DNA from: Flavobacterium hercynium
GTDB taxonomy: Bacteria > Bacteroidota > Bacteroidia > Flavobacteriales > Flavobacteriaceae
Direction: 5' to 3'
Length of the DNA: 64,000 nucleotides
Assembly: GCF_002217285.1 (NCBI RefSeq)
Contig: NZ_MUGW01000030.1
Coordinates: 1 to 64,000 of the forward strand
Position numbers and translations under genes: made by a program. Below the pieces are notes generated by a model. The model was not told the origin of the DNA. It saw only the letters and a program-made list of their open reading frames with translations, and ran no database searches. This document shows positions 35,940 to 43,538 of this stretch, piece by piece. Within the stretch, counting starts at the first letter, position 1. Every line of letters begins with the position of its first letter.

Positions 35940-36839
35940 TTAAAAATCCCCATAATACACCTGGAAGCAAGGTAATTTTAGTTCATTTCGCCATGTATCG
36001 ACAACTTGGTTTCTATCGTCTAAAACAAATTCTACGAAGTATTTATCTTTTATAGATTCGTTGTAGATTTCTGTTTTTATGATCGAATCTTTTCGGCTAT
36101 CGCTTGTTTTACGCATGATCAGAGCATCATATTCGATTTCGTGTTTTTGAAGGAATCTCAATGTTGGTTCTTTGTATCGGTCTTCACGCCCTGAAACCAA
36201 CAATATTTGATATCCCAACTTTTTGTAATTCCTCAAAACATTCGCCACCGGATTGTTCAGCTCGTCTTCATCGCATTTACTCGCATCAAACGGATTTCTC
36301 CCGTTCATTAAAGCCAATGTTCCGTCAAGATCACAAATAATCGCTTTTGGAAGCTCTGGGTTTTGAGCGCAGTATTCTAATTTTTTGTTCACTTTTTTGA
36401 TAGGTTTAAAATCGAACTTCTCTTTTGTTTTTTGCAATTGGTGGTACATGTTTTCAATCACTTTTTTTGGCACTTTTCGTTCTCTTTTTTCGTTTCGAAT
36501 AAAAAGTTCCTCCAGCGGAAGTTCAAAAACTTTGAATTCAATATTTGCCATTTCAGCAAAATCGTTGATCGGCTGTTTGATATATTCTAACTTAGCATTA
36601 CAAGTATCCATGATCACATTCCAACCATTTGAAAGTAACGTTTTGATTTGTCCGTTTACGATTTTCGAAATCATACTTTCTGCTGCCGGATCCATTACTT
36701 CCTGAAATTGCGAGAACCTGATTTCATCACGGCTTATTCGCATCGTATTAGATTCTGTTCTCACTTTCCACTCGGCAAAAGTACTTTTCCCCGATGCCGG
36801 GCATCCTACTAATATGGTTAATGTTGGTGTCTTTTTCAT
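35940..36839 (-). CDS. T4-like polynucleotide 5'-kinase/3'-phosphatase
   Basis: This 299-residue two-domain enzyme is built like phage T4 Pnkp. The N-terminal P-loop kinase has GCPASGKS at 12-19 and the general-acid region SRDEIR at about 36-41. The C-terminal HAD phosphatase has DLDGTLA at 170-176 and a distal VLDDRNQVVDTW. T4 Pnkp removes a 3' or 2',3'-cyclic phosphate and phosphorylates the 5' OH, healing tRNA ends cut by anticodon nucleases so a ligase can seal them. It is the last gene of the hen1-ligase-kinase run, 13 bases after the ligase gene. Canonical bacterial Pnkp uses a calcineurin-type phosphatase; here the phage-type HAD version is used. Confidence 0.9.
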   Translation of the reverse strand: MKKTPTLTILVGCPASGKSTFAEWKVRTESNTMRISRDEIRFSQFQEVMDPAAESMISKIVNGQIKTLLSNGWNVIMDTCNAKLEYIKQPINDFAEMANIEFKVFELPLEELFIRNEKRERKVPKKVIENMYHQLQKTKEKFDFKPIKKVNKKLEYCAQNPELPKAIICDLDGTLALMNGRNPFDASKCDEDELNNPVANVLRNYKKLGYQILLVSGREDRYKEPTLRFLQKHEIEYDALIMRKTSDSRKDSIIKTEIYNESIKDKYFVEFVLDDRNQVVDTWRNELKLPCFQVYYGDF

Positions 36840-36852
36840 TTTTATAATCGTA

Positions 36853-38037
36853 TTATAATCTTGGATCTAATGTTTTTTCTATTTCTTCGTTATTGATTCT
36901 TTTTAAAAGAAGTAAACGCATTAAATAGTTTTCTTCTTCTAAATCTTTATACGGAATCTGAAGCATCTTCTGATTGATTTCCCAACCGTTTATCGATTGT
37001 TCTACTTTTTTCTTTACGTTTCTTTTTTCTAAATAATGATCGAAATCCTGATGAAAATTTACGCCATAAATCATCGTCAAATAATTGTTATTTCTGACTT
37101 TAAAACAAGGAGGCAAATTTTTAATATAATTCTCCTTTGGCTTAATCATGATTCCTTCCTCGTTTGCTTCTGTCAATTTTTCGAAAAAAGAATAAATTCC
37201 CTTTAGCTTTTCTTCTTTGTTCTGAGCGGTAATTTCAACATTTAAAAATGCATCATCATTTACCAATTCATACGTCAAATTACTGTTTGGCAAAACTTCT
37301 TCGCCCGATGTGTTCACTATTTTTAAAATTGTAAACGGTTTAAAATGTATTTCGGCTTCGTTACCAAAAGTGTTGATTTGTTTTTTAAACACCTTTAATG
37401 ATTCTTCCTGTTTTGCTATATCCGGAATTTTCACCGTTCGCAAAGCTTCGTACTGACGGATAATGTGTGGTTTGTGCTTGCTGCTAAACTCTTTTCTGCT
37501 GAGTGACTTTTTATCTGAAATATATGTTGTAAACAATTCAGAGCTTTTCACACTTTCTAACTTCTCCAACAAACCCGAAGCTTGCAAGTATTCATTATGC
37601 GTTTTTAAAGCATCGTGATATCCTGTAAATTCCTTCTCGATCAAACCTGCACCCAAAACTTTCCAGGGCAATAATTCTGAGGCGATGATAAGAGTTTCGA
37701 AATCCGGAAAAGTAATCAGCATTTTGGCATATAACTCCTTCAAACTGTTTATCGCTTTTTCTACATCGATATGATCCATCTTAAAACCATTTCTGGAAAT
37801 AAAATACGTTTCATCAAGGTTTCGTTTTAGGTAAATGGTGCAATATGAACCCATGTATTTTTTTTGAACCACAAATTCAGATACTCCTTTTTCTAAATAA
37901 TAATGAATCGCTTCATCAATGCTTTCTATTTCATTTTTACTCTTGCTTTTTGGAGCGGGTGAAATGGTTGGCGAAAAATCGTTTATCTTATTCTTGCAAA
38001 ACCACTCTATTCTATTTCTTACTTTAAAATCTAACAT
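36853..38037 (-). CDS. Pnkp-type nucleic-acid ligase
   Basis: This 394-residue nucleotidyltransferase has the KxxG motif as KKYMGS, with the probable adenylated lysine at K60 (the family has EKHMGS here). Later are ELLPWKVLGAGLIEKEF and the motif IV/V region EANEEGIMIKPKENYIKN...KVRNNNYLTMIYG. It matches the C-terminal ligase domain of bacterial Pnkp, which needs Hen1 to be activated. Here the ligase is a separate protein, flanked by hen1 (3-base gap) and the kinase/phosphatase (13 bases). A long helical insert between the motifs (residues 150-230) is also seen in Pnkp ligases. It should seal healed RNA breaks. Confidence 0.85.
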   Translation of the reverse strand: MLDFKVRNRIEWFCKNKINDFSPTISPAPKSKSKNEIESIDEAIHYYLEKGVSEFVVQKKYMGSYCTIYLKRNLDETYFISRNGFKMDHIDVEKAINSLKELYAKMLITFPDFETLIIASELLPWKVLGAGLIEKEFTGYHDALKTHNEYLQASGLLEKLESVKSSELFTTYISDKKSLSRKEFSSKHKPHIIRQYEALRTVKIPDIAKQEESLKVFKKQINTFGNEAEIHFKPFTILKIVNTSGEEVLPNSNLTYELVNDDAFLNVEITAQNKEEKLKGIYSFFEKLTEANEEGIMIKPKENYIKNLPPCFKVRNNNYLTMIYGVNFHQDFDHYLEKRNVKKKVEQSINGWEINQKMLQIPYKDLEEENYLMRLLLLKRINNEEIEKTLDPRL

Positions 38038-38040
38038 CTT

Positions 38041-39318
38041 TTACTTTTTTTGAATGATTACTGCACTTGTTGGGTAAACTCCTTTTACGCAATCTCCTAC
38101 TCCATAAAATGATTTAGGATTTGGGAAAATTTCGTTAATCAAGGCTACAAATTCTGCGTTTGAAAGTTCAAAATCATGATCGTCATGTCTAAACTCCTCT
38201 GTCATTTCATAATTTACATTAAAGTCTTTATCCGGCGTGGTTACAAATAATCTGCTGAACTTCGTGTTATCTCTAATCCAGATCAAAAGTGACTTGGCTT
38301 CTTCAAAAGAATTATGTTCAATAACTTCACTTAAGATAATCTGACCTTCAAAATTTTTTAGTTCTTCAACCTTTTCTATCCAAACCAAATTATCTGCTTT
38401 TTCCAATGCCTGAATTTTTTCTGCAATCGGTCTAAAATCTACCTCATCATAAGCGAAATATTCCTGTTTGAATCCTCTTTTGTGCAATAATTTAAAGTAC
38501 TGCAATTCACCACAACCAAAATCTAATACTTTCTCATCAAAATCGATTTTACGGCAAATAAATTCTTTTCTCGATTGGTGGGTATCTGTAAAAACAAACT
38601 GAACATCATTATTGAAATAAGCTTCTAATTGCGGTTTAAACTTCTCAAACTGATTAGGAGAACGCATAATTCTTTTTATAAAAAGATAAAATACGAAATA
38701 CGGAATCCCTTTTAGATTGGTAAACATCGTAATGTGCTTTTGTATAAAGTAATCGTCGATGTAGGTGTAAACCGCATAACGATTAGTAAAATGCGTAAAC
38801 AAAGCCACCAATGAGAATTTCTGCATCGCTTCTCTTACCGTTGCACCTTTAATCTTTAATCCAAAATTGTTGCCTATCTTATGGTTTAATGTAATACCAT
38901 CTATGTATTTTGACAAAAGATAACGCTCATTTTTGTACCAGCCTGAATCGATAAAAAAAGTAGCAATTTCGATGGTACATTTTTCAGTATCAATTTCGTT
39001 ATAATTTTTATCCAGCCATGAAATTACAGTTTCTTCTAAAACCGAATTCTCTTTGTACAAATGATTAAAAAATTCGGTTGCGATGTTCAAAGCCAATAAC
39101 GGACTGCAATAACTCTGAAAATCGATCTGATTTCCTTCTTCCGGTAAATAACTGTGTTTACCGTCTAAAAAAACGCAGTGATATTCATTCGCAGAAACTG
39201 CGTTTCCAATTACGGTTCCGTCTTTTAACTCTTTCAAATAAAGCCCCTGATCCGTATTTGGATTTTTGTAAAGTATATCTAAAAAGTATTTATTGTCTGA
39301 TTTAAGTTGTATAATCAT
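38041..39318 (-). CDS. hen1: Hen1-type RNA 3'-terminal 2'-O-methyltransferase
   Basis: This 425-residue protein has the two-part layout of bacterial Hen1. The N-terminal 265 residues correspond to the domain that activates the Pnkp ligase. The C-terminal methyltransferase has VLDFGCGELQYFKLL, then EVIEH with E331, E334 and H335, then TTPDKDFNVNY...EEFRHDDHDFELSNAEF with H381. The E-x2-E-H...H set is the metal site of Hen1. Family knowledge: Hen1 methylates the 2'-OH at a repair junction before sealing so the site cannot be cut again by the same ribotoxin. It starts 20 bases after a promoter carrying the shared 24-base dyad, and the ligase follows after 3 bases. Confidence 0.9.
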   Translation of the reverse strand: MIIQLKSDNKYFLDILYKNPNTDQGLYLKELKDGTVIGNAVSANEYHCVFLDGKHSYLPEEGNQIDFQSYCSPLLALNIATEFFNHLYKENSVLEETVISWLDKNYNEIDTEKCTIEIATFFIDSGWYKNERYLLSKYIDGITLNHKIGNNFGLKIKGATVREAMQKFSLVALFTHFTNRYAVYTYIDDYFIQKHITMFTNLKGIPYFVFYLFIKRIMRSPNQFEKFKPQLEAYFNNDVQFVFTDTHQSRKEFICRKIDFDEKVLDFGCGELQYFKLLHKRGFKQEYFAYDEVDFRPIAEKIQALEKADNLVWIEKVEELKNFEGQIILSEVIEHNSFEEAKSLLIWIRDNTKFSRLFVTTPDKDFNVNYEMTEEFRHDDHDFELSNAEFVALINEIFPNPKSFYGVGDCVKGVYPTSAVIIQKK

Positions 39319-39337
39319 GGTGCTTATTTTTGTTTGA

Positions 39338-39377
39338 CAAATATAGATTTGTCACTACGCAGTAATTTTGCGCAGTT
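39338..39377 (-). promoter_or_regulatory. hen1 promoter with the shared ACTRCGCA dyad
   Basis: On the minus strand TATATTTG (39345-39338) is a perfect -7 box. Eight bases upstream lies a 24-base dyad (39354-39377; ends ACTACGCA and GCGCAGTT in plus sense) covering the -33 position, where no TTTG is seen. The same dyad at 43555-43578 is 22/24 identical. The missing -33 element suggests an activator-dependent promoter. Confidence 0.72.
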
Positions 39378-39388
39378 AAATTTAATTT

Positions 39389-40405
39389 TTATTCTTCTTC
39401 TTTATTAAACGGTTTTTCGAACTTCGGACGGATCATTTTCCAAATAATTGGTGCATAATCCCTGTTATCCATCATGGCAAATAATACTCCTGAATATTGA
39501 CAAGTCAAAAAGTACAAAGCGGTTTCTTTTCGCGATTCCAAAATTTTAAAATCGGTTTTACATTGCGCTTCGATTTCCGAATATTGATTTTCTAAATCGG
39601 TTTTTGTTTGTTTCACCCAAGTAAAAAATTCATCAGGAACACGTTCCAGAATTTCTTCCATTGGCTGGTTTGTTTTCAAAAATTCCCAGATATTCACATT
39701 AGAAACTTGCGTAATGATTCGGTGTAGGCGAAGGTATTCTTCAAACTTAATTTTTACCCGAAAATTATTTGCATACTTTATGATAAAACCTTCTTTGTTG
39801 TCTGTATCCATTTCTTTTAAAAGCTGAATATCTTTTACACCATCGTATTTTTCAACAACCGGAAAACCAATATTTTCTAACGGAAATTCTGCTCCTGATT
39901 GAATATCAACAATAGCCAGTAAAACCAATTCTTCTGCCACACCATAATCTAAAACAATTCGGTTTTCCGGATAAATAATTTCAAACAAATAGGTTTTTCT
40001 TTTATCTAAAAGTGACCAGGTATCTTTGTATTTTCCATGCAACATTTCGTTCGCCTTATCCGACTGATCGCTAGAAAACGAACCTCTGCTCGCCATAAAG
40101 GGAACATTCTCTATCCAGTACAAAATCCCCAAAGAACCATCCATTTTATCATACACCTCAAAAGAGGTCTCAGGAAGCACCTGATTTTCCATTTCTCCTA
40201 AATTAAAAAACTTAGGAAAAGGTCTGGCAACCACATTGTAATTTCCATCTAAAATAAGACCTCGACATGCTAAAGTAACCTCGTTCCAAATTCGCTCAAA
40301 TTGAGCATTTTGTGTATAGTTATAGATGTACAAATCATGCTCAGGATGTTTGTTTACCCGAACATAATTCTTTGCAATCATTTCTTTTAATAATATTGTA
40401 TTCAT
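39389..40405 (-). CDS. T4 Rnl1-like RNA ligase
   Basis: This 338-residue ATP-dependent RNA ligase has the nucleotidyl acceptor motif KMDGS at residues 87-91 (K87 is the expected AMP-linked lysine), preceded by CRGLI. The later motifs are YLFEIIYPENRIV, DNKEGFIIKY and RVKIKFEEYLRLHR, in the spacing of phage T4 Rnl1. T4 Rnl1 joins tRNA halves cut in the anticodon loop of tRNA-Lys. The gene lies between the RING/TerD-like gene and hen1, giving this island two sealing enzymes of different families. The C-terminal region (about 230-330) is helical, like the tRNA-specificity domain of Rnl1. Confidence 0.9.
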   Translation of the reverse strand: MNTILLKEMIAKNYVRVNKHPEHDLYIYNYTQNAQFERIWNEVTLACRGLILDGNYNVVARPFPKFFNLGEMENQVLPETSFEVYDKMDGSLGILYWIENVPFMASRGSFSSDQSDKANEMLHGKYKDTWSLLDKRKTYLFEIIYPENRIVLDYGVAEELVLLAIVDIQSGAEFPLENIGFPVVEKYDGVKDIQLLKEMDTDNKEGFIIKYANNFRVKIKFEEYLRLHRIITQVSNVNIWEFLKTNQPMEEILERVPDEFFTWVKQTKTDLENQYSEIEAQCKTDFKILESRKETALYFLTCQYSGVLFAMMDNRDYAPIIWKMIRPKFEKPFNKEEE

Positions 40406-40438
40406 GAGTTATTTTTTTTTTAAAATTGGCAGGTAATT

Positions 40439-40585
40439 TTCGCGCAAAGGCGCAGAGTCGCAAAATTTATCTGTCGAATCAATACACGGTTTGTCGTGAA
40501 ATGAGACAAAATGATAAAAGAAATAATTTCAATCCTTATAATTTGTGGCTAAAAAAAACTTTGCGCCTCTGCGCCTTTGCGCGAA
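40439..40585. repeat. GCGCAAAGGCGCAGAG inverted repeat
   Basis: A 19-base perfect inverted repeat, TTCGCGCAAAGGCGCAGAG at 40439-40457 and its complement at 40567-40585, encloses 109 bases. It belongs to the same repeat family as the inner part of the MITE-like element at 6372. It lies between the TerD-like and rnl1-like genes and would form a long hairpin in their transcript. Confidence 0.7.
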
Positions 40586-40608
40586 ATTAAATCTACCAAA
40601 CTTTGCGA

Positions 40609-40769
40609 AGACGCACTGCTGTGCGTCTCTACGATTAAATCATTGAAAAATCATTGTGTTTCAATCTTTGCGTAGACGCACTGCTGTGCGTCTCTACGGT
40701 AAACCATTGAAAAATCATTGGGGTACATGTCAATAACAAATATTTGTGAAGACGCACTGCTGTGCGTCT
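40609..40769. repeat. three copies of AGACGCACTGCTGTGCGTCT
   Basis: Perfect copies of this 20-base hairpin (8-base stem, TGCT loop) lie at 40609-40628, 40674-40693 and 40750-40769, each followed by CTAC. A fourth lies at 44268-44287 and a half copy at 44333-44344. The spacers share ATTGAAAAATCATTG between the first two pairs. They look like a REP-type family that has multiplied locally. Confidence 0.75.
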
Positions 40770-40819
40770 CTACATCAAACCTTTGTACCTTTGCACCTCA
40801 GAACCTCAGCACCTTAAAA

Positions 40820-43054
40820 TTAATCAATTAACAATTGTGTTACCGCTGCTGCGTTCATTGCCCATTTTGCATTGTAAACCTCATCGGCATTTTCATCCTC
40901 GATGATGGTTAAACCTTGCGCTTCGGCTTTTAATTGCAACAAACTTCCGATGTTTAATTTAGAACTCAATTTTGCCATTAAAGCCTGAACTCCTTTAAAA
41001 TCCAAACCTTGTACAACCTGACCTCCAAATGTCATTTCTAACCAAACGATTTCTCTTTTGGCTACATCCAACACACCAAAAACCAATCCTTTCGCAACGC
41101 TTTGCGTAATACGAACCTGATGATCTACACATGATGGATCGTAAGCAACACCGATTTTCTCCGAAATTTTCATCGGATATTTACTGTTCATCCAACCTAC
41201 AACAAGATTTGGCGTAATACTTCCTCCGCTAAAAGCATTGCAGGTAAAAGTCACAAATTTTGCATTGGCTCTCTCTAATTTATCAATGTTAATGTTGATG
41301 TACTCCGCTGTTCCCACTTTAGCAGGAATGCTTCGGATATCACCACTATGATTACATCCTGTAGTTTCTAATCGGCTAAAAGAGCAGATATCTACACGAT
41401 CCTCGTAGGCAATATGGCAGCTCAAATCCATATCAAGATGCTGTGCCGGCATATCTTTTCCCCATTGCATAAACAAGCGTACTTCGTTTCCTTCAACTGG
41501 GAAACAGGTTCCCATTAACGCAACTGGTAAGTCCTGAACGTTATCGCTTCTATCTCCAATCGAAACTGGCATATTAAACAATTGCGAATCAATATACATC
41601 GTTTTGTTTTTGTTTACGACCGCAGCAAATCGTTTTTTCATTGCTACAATGCACAATTCTTCAATCTGATTTTTCATCACTTGCAATTGTACATCGTCGT
41701 ATAAATTCAATAATGCATTTGGCGCAATTCTTTTGTTGGTTCCACCCAAAGGCTTAACACTTCGCTGTATGTTTTTATCGAAATAATTATCTGCATACAT
41801 GTTTAATGTAAAAACAAGTCTAGCCGGAACTTTATCGATAATTTCCGTAAAATGTGCCACCGTTTCGTCTGCACCAAACCAAAGCATATTCGAGAATAAA
41901 GATCGCGCAAACAATCCCGGACGTTGTTTTAACAAGGCAAACGTTTTCTCCGCATCGAATTTTAATCGTGCTGTACTTACTTTGCTCTCCCAAACATCAT
42001 AAACCTGATTGTAAAACACATCCATAAAAAAAGCTAATTTTTCAAACCCTTTTCTTTTGCTGTATTCTGCCAAACGCAATGCTCGGATAAAACGAATCCA
42101 CATTCCGCGTTTTGGATGCATGATTTCGCACATAGCTTCTACATCCATATCTAAATCGTTCAACCAATTCGCTACCATTAAACATTCTTTTCTTGAATAT
42201 TTAAGTTTCAAATCGTTTGCAGTCGATACTTTACCTTGTCCAGTTGTATTCAAAAATCCATACTGCGCATTTTTTGCTGTTCTGTTGATAATCGTTTTTG
42301 GCTCAATAATTTGCAACATTCCTGTTTTCTTGAACCATAAATAACGTAAGATATCTGTTGGCGTTTTAAAATATTGTGAAGCACTTTCGGCTTTACCTTC
42401 CGTCACTAAAACGTCGATCACTAACATCAATGTTTCTTTGATGGCGATTGTTGCTTTAGGTAATGGTAAATATTGTAATGCTAATTTCAAGCTATCTGCC
42501 TGTGTAGCGTCTAAAGCTGTTTTCGATTGCAATAATGATTTATAAAAATCATCTACATCAGCATCTGTCCACAAATCAAGTACTTTCAACTTACTTCCCT
42601 GACCGTAATTTTCGATCGCACCAAATTCAAACGGAGTTCCGCAAAACGGACATCCATTGTAGCGTTCTAATGGAAAAGTATTGTCTGGAATGGTATGTCC
42701 ACATGCCAAAGCTGTTCCGCCTTTTATGTTTAAAGCGTTCCAAAAATAAGTCACGATATGATCGACAACAGATTCTCCTGTTGGGATATTCCACCCTTTT
42801 ACTAAAGGTGCCCAGTTTTTATCTGTTCCTAAAACGTCTCTTAAAACTTCTAAAACTTCAACCTTATATGTTGGGTTTATATTGTTTAAGGCATGCAATA
42901 AGGATTCAGAAAATGTAAATCCGAGTTTTGCAACATTGGCTGCTAAAACCGATGTTGTTTTTGATATATTTTTATTGTCATTCGCAACGAATACTGTTGG
43001 AACATAAATTGCGTTTTGACGCAAACTGATTTTTAACAATGCTTTTGTTTTCAT
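40820..43054 (-). CDS. RING-finger/TerD-like protein (MXAN_6230/SCO0854 type)
   Basis: This is a 744-residue cytosolic protein. Residues 118-138 hold a zinc-finger-like cluster (CGH...CPFC). The middle (180-430) is helical with RPGLFARSLFSNMLWFG and VPARLVFTLNMYADNYF, typical of the MXAN_6230/SCO0854 RING-domain family. The C-terminal region (about 515-690) resembles a TerD beta-sandwich: MQWGKDMPAQHLDMDLS, CNHSGDIRS, EYININIDKLERANAKFVTF. TerD domains bind calcium and act in stress-response complexes. It is the first protein gene after the tRNA-like array and shares its transcript; the Rnl1-like ligase follows after a repeat-filled gap. A scaffold that holds the tRNA-like RNA or damaged RNA is my inference. 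Confidence 0.72.
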   Translation of the reverse strand: MKTKALLKISLRQNAIYVPTVFVANDNKNISKTTSVLAANVAKLGFTFSESLLHALNNINPTYKVEVLEVLRDVLGTDKNWAPLVKGWNIPTGESVVDHIVTYFWNALNIKGGTALACGHTIPDNTFPLERYNGCPFCGTPFEFGAIENYGQGSKLKVLDLWTDADVDDFYKSLLQSKTALDATQADSLKLALQYLPLPKATIAIKETLMLVIDVLVTEGKAESASQYFKTPTDILRYLWFKKTGMLQIIEPKTIINRTAKNAQYGFLNTTGQGKVSTANDLKLKYSRKECLMVANWLNDLDMDVEAMCEIMHPKRGMWIRFIRALRLAEYSKRKGFEKLAFFMDVFYNQVYDVWESKVSTARLKFDAEKTFALLKQRPGLFARSLFSNMLWFGADETVAHFTEIIDKVPARLVFTLNMYADNYFDKNIQRSVKPLGGTNKRIAPNALLNLYDDVQLQVMKNQIEELCIVAMKKRFAAVVNKNKTMYIDSQLFNMPVSIGDRSDNVQDLPVALMGTCFPVEGNEVRLFMQWGKDMPAQHLDMDLSCHIAYEDRVDICSFSRLETTGCNHSGDIRSIPAKVGTAEYININIDKLERANAKFVTFTCNAFSGGSITPNLVVGWMNSKYPMKISEKIGVAYDPSCVDHQVRITQSVAKGLVFGVLDVAKREIVWLEMTFGGQVVQGLDFKGVQALMAKLSSKLNIGSLLQLKAEAQGLTIIEDENADEVYNAKWAMNAAAVTQLLID

Positions 43055-43231
43055 TTTTTTAATTTTTAAAATTTAGATAATGGTGTTTCTGGTTCTACCT
43101 AAAAGATTTTGAAGTAAGAAACACTTGACCTGAAATTTGAGTGTAATGGATAAACTGATTCAAAGTGACGGTTTGGTGGGTTTCCCCAGAAGTAAGTTTA
43201 TCTTGACCCTCGGTTTTTATGAATGATGATT

Positions 43232-43285
43232 TTAAAACTTGCCGGACTCGAACCGGAGTTACCAATTGTCTGAAGTAAGTTTTAA
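43232..43285 (-). ncRNA. minimal tRNA-like structure (acceptor plus T arm) around R3
   Basis: R3's TTAAAACTT (43285-43277) pairs with AAGTTTTAA (43240-43232), a 9-base stem enclosing CCGG-TTCGAGT-CCGG (43256-43242), a T-arm-like hairpin with the TTCGA loop. A D-loop-like ATTGGTAACT precedes the T arm. There is no anticodon arm. It resembles a T-arm/acceptor minihelix. Confidence 0.55.
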
Positions 43286-43299
43286 TTGACCATTTATAG

Positions 43300-43417
43300 T
43301 AAAGCAGGTGGGATTCGAACCCACGACCTGGACATTAAAAGTGTAAGAAGTAAGTTTTGATTGACCTCTAACTGGTAATTTCAAAACTACCTGCTCTATC
43401 CGCTGAGCTACTGCTTC
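43300..43417 (-). ncRNA. 118-base tRNA-like RNA with doubled/interrupted anticodon region
   Basis: The ends are tRNA: acceptor GAAGCAG/CTGCTTT (7 pairs, one G-U) with discriminator A, D arm GCTC-AGCGGATA-GAGC, T arm GTGGG-TTCGAAT-CCCAC and variable loop AGGTC. Between D and T arms are about 66 bases instead of about 22. They hold a first stem-loop GGTAG...TTACC with a TTTTGAA loop, then R2, then CTTTTAA, the classic tRNA-Lys(UUU) anticodon loop, flanked by ACA/TGT. No CCA is encoded, as for tRNA-His. It is not a normal tRNA. It may be an inactive tRNA broken by insertion of R2 or a purposeful mimic of tRNA-Lys, the substrate that T4 Pnkp/Rnl1 repair. Confidence 0.7.
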
Positions 43418-43538
43418 GTTTGAAATTGCATGAACCGGTAATGGTGTAAGTGTGTACGTGGAAAGTTTCAGAAGTAACTTAAACTTGACCTTGTTAATGC
43501 AATTTTTTATTTCAATGAACTTGTTTTTATTTCTTGAG

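Larger units (their letters stand above)
43111..43490 (-). ncRNA. array of five GGTCAA-N8-TACTTC motifs with tRNA pieces
   Basis: In minus-strand sense the motif occurs at 43490-43471 (R1), 43366-43347 (R2), 43291-43272 (R3), 43208-43189 (R4) and 43130-43111 (R5). The 6-base flanks are invariant; the 8-base core changes: GTTTAAGT, TCAAAACT, TTAAAACT, GATAAACT, GTGTTTCT. Exact complements follow R3 (43239-43232), R4 (43156-43149) and R5 (43090-43083). R2's exact complement precedes it (43388-43381), and R1 has a 7/8 partner (43451-43444). R4 is directly followed by a TGGG-GAAA-CCCA tetraloop hairpin (43188-43177). The array lies in the leader of the TerD-like gene, about 40 bases after its promoter. 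No open frame crosses it. The cores of R2-R4 are alike, so their matches are not independent evidence; R5 is. Confidence 0.78.

Noticed and set aside
42057..42918. Plus-strand frames opposite the TerD-like gene
   Set aside because: The minus-strand gene has zinc-finger and TerD-like motifs; the plus frames have none.
43300..43417. Ordinary tRNA gene, perhaps with an intron
   Set aside because: Removing any one block does not restore a standard 5-pair anticodon arm, and the repeat R2 inside recurs four times outside the tRNA, so it is part of the array.
43111..43490. CRISPR array
   Set aside because: The 20-base repeats are only conserved in their flanks, the spacing is irregular (75-124 bases), the intervals contain tRNA parts, and there are no cas genes.
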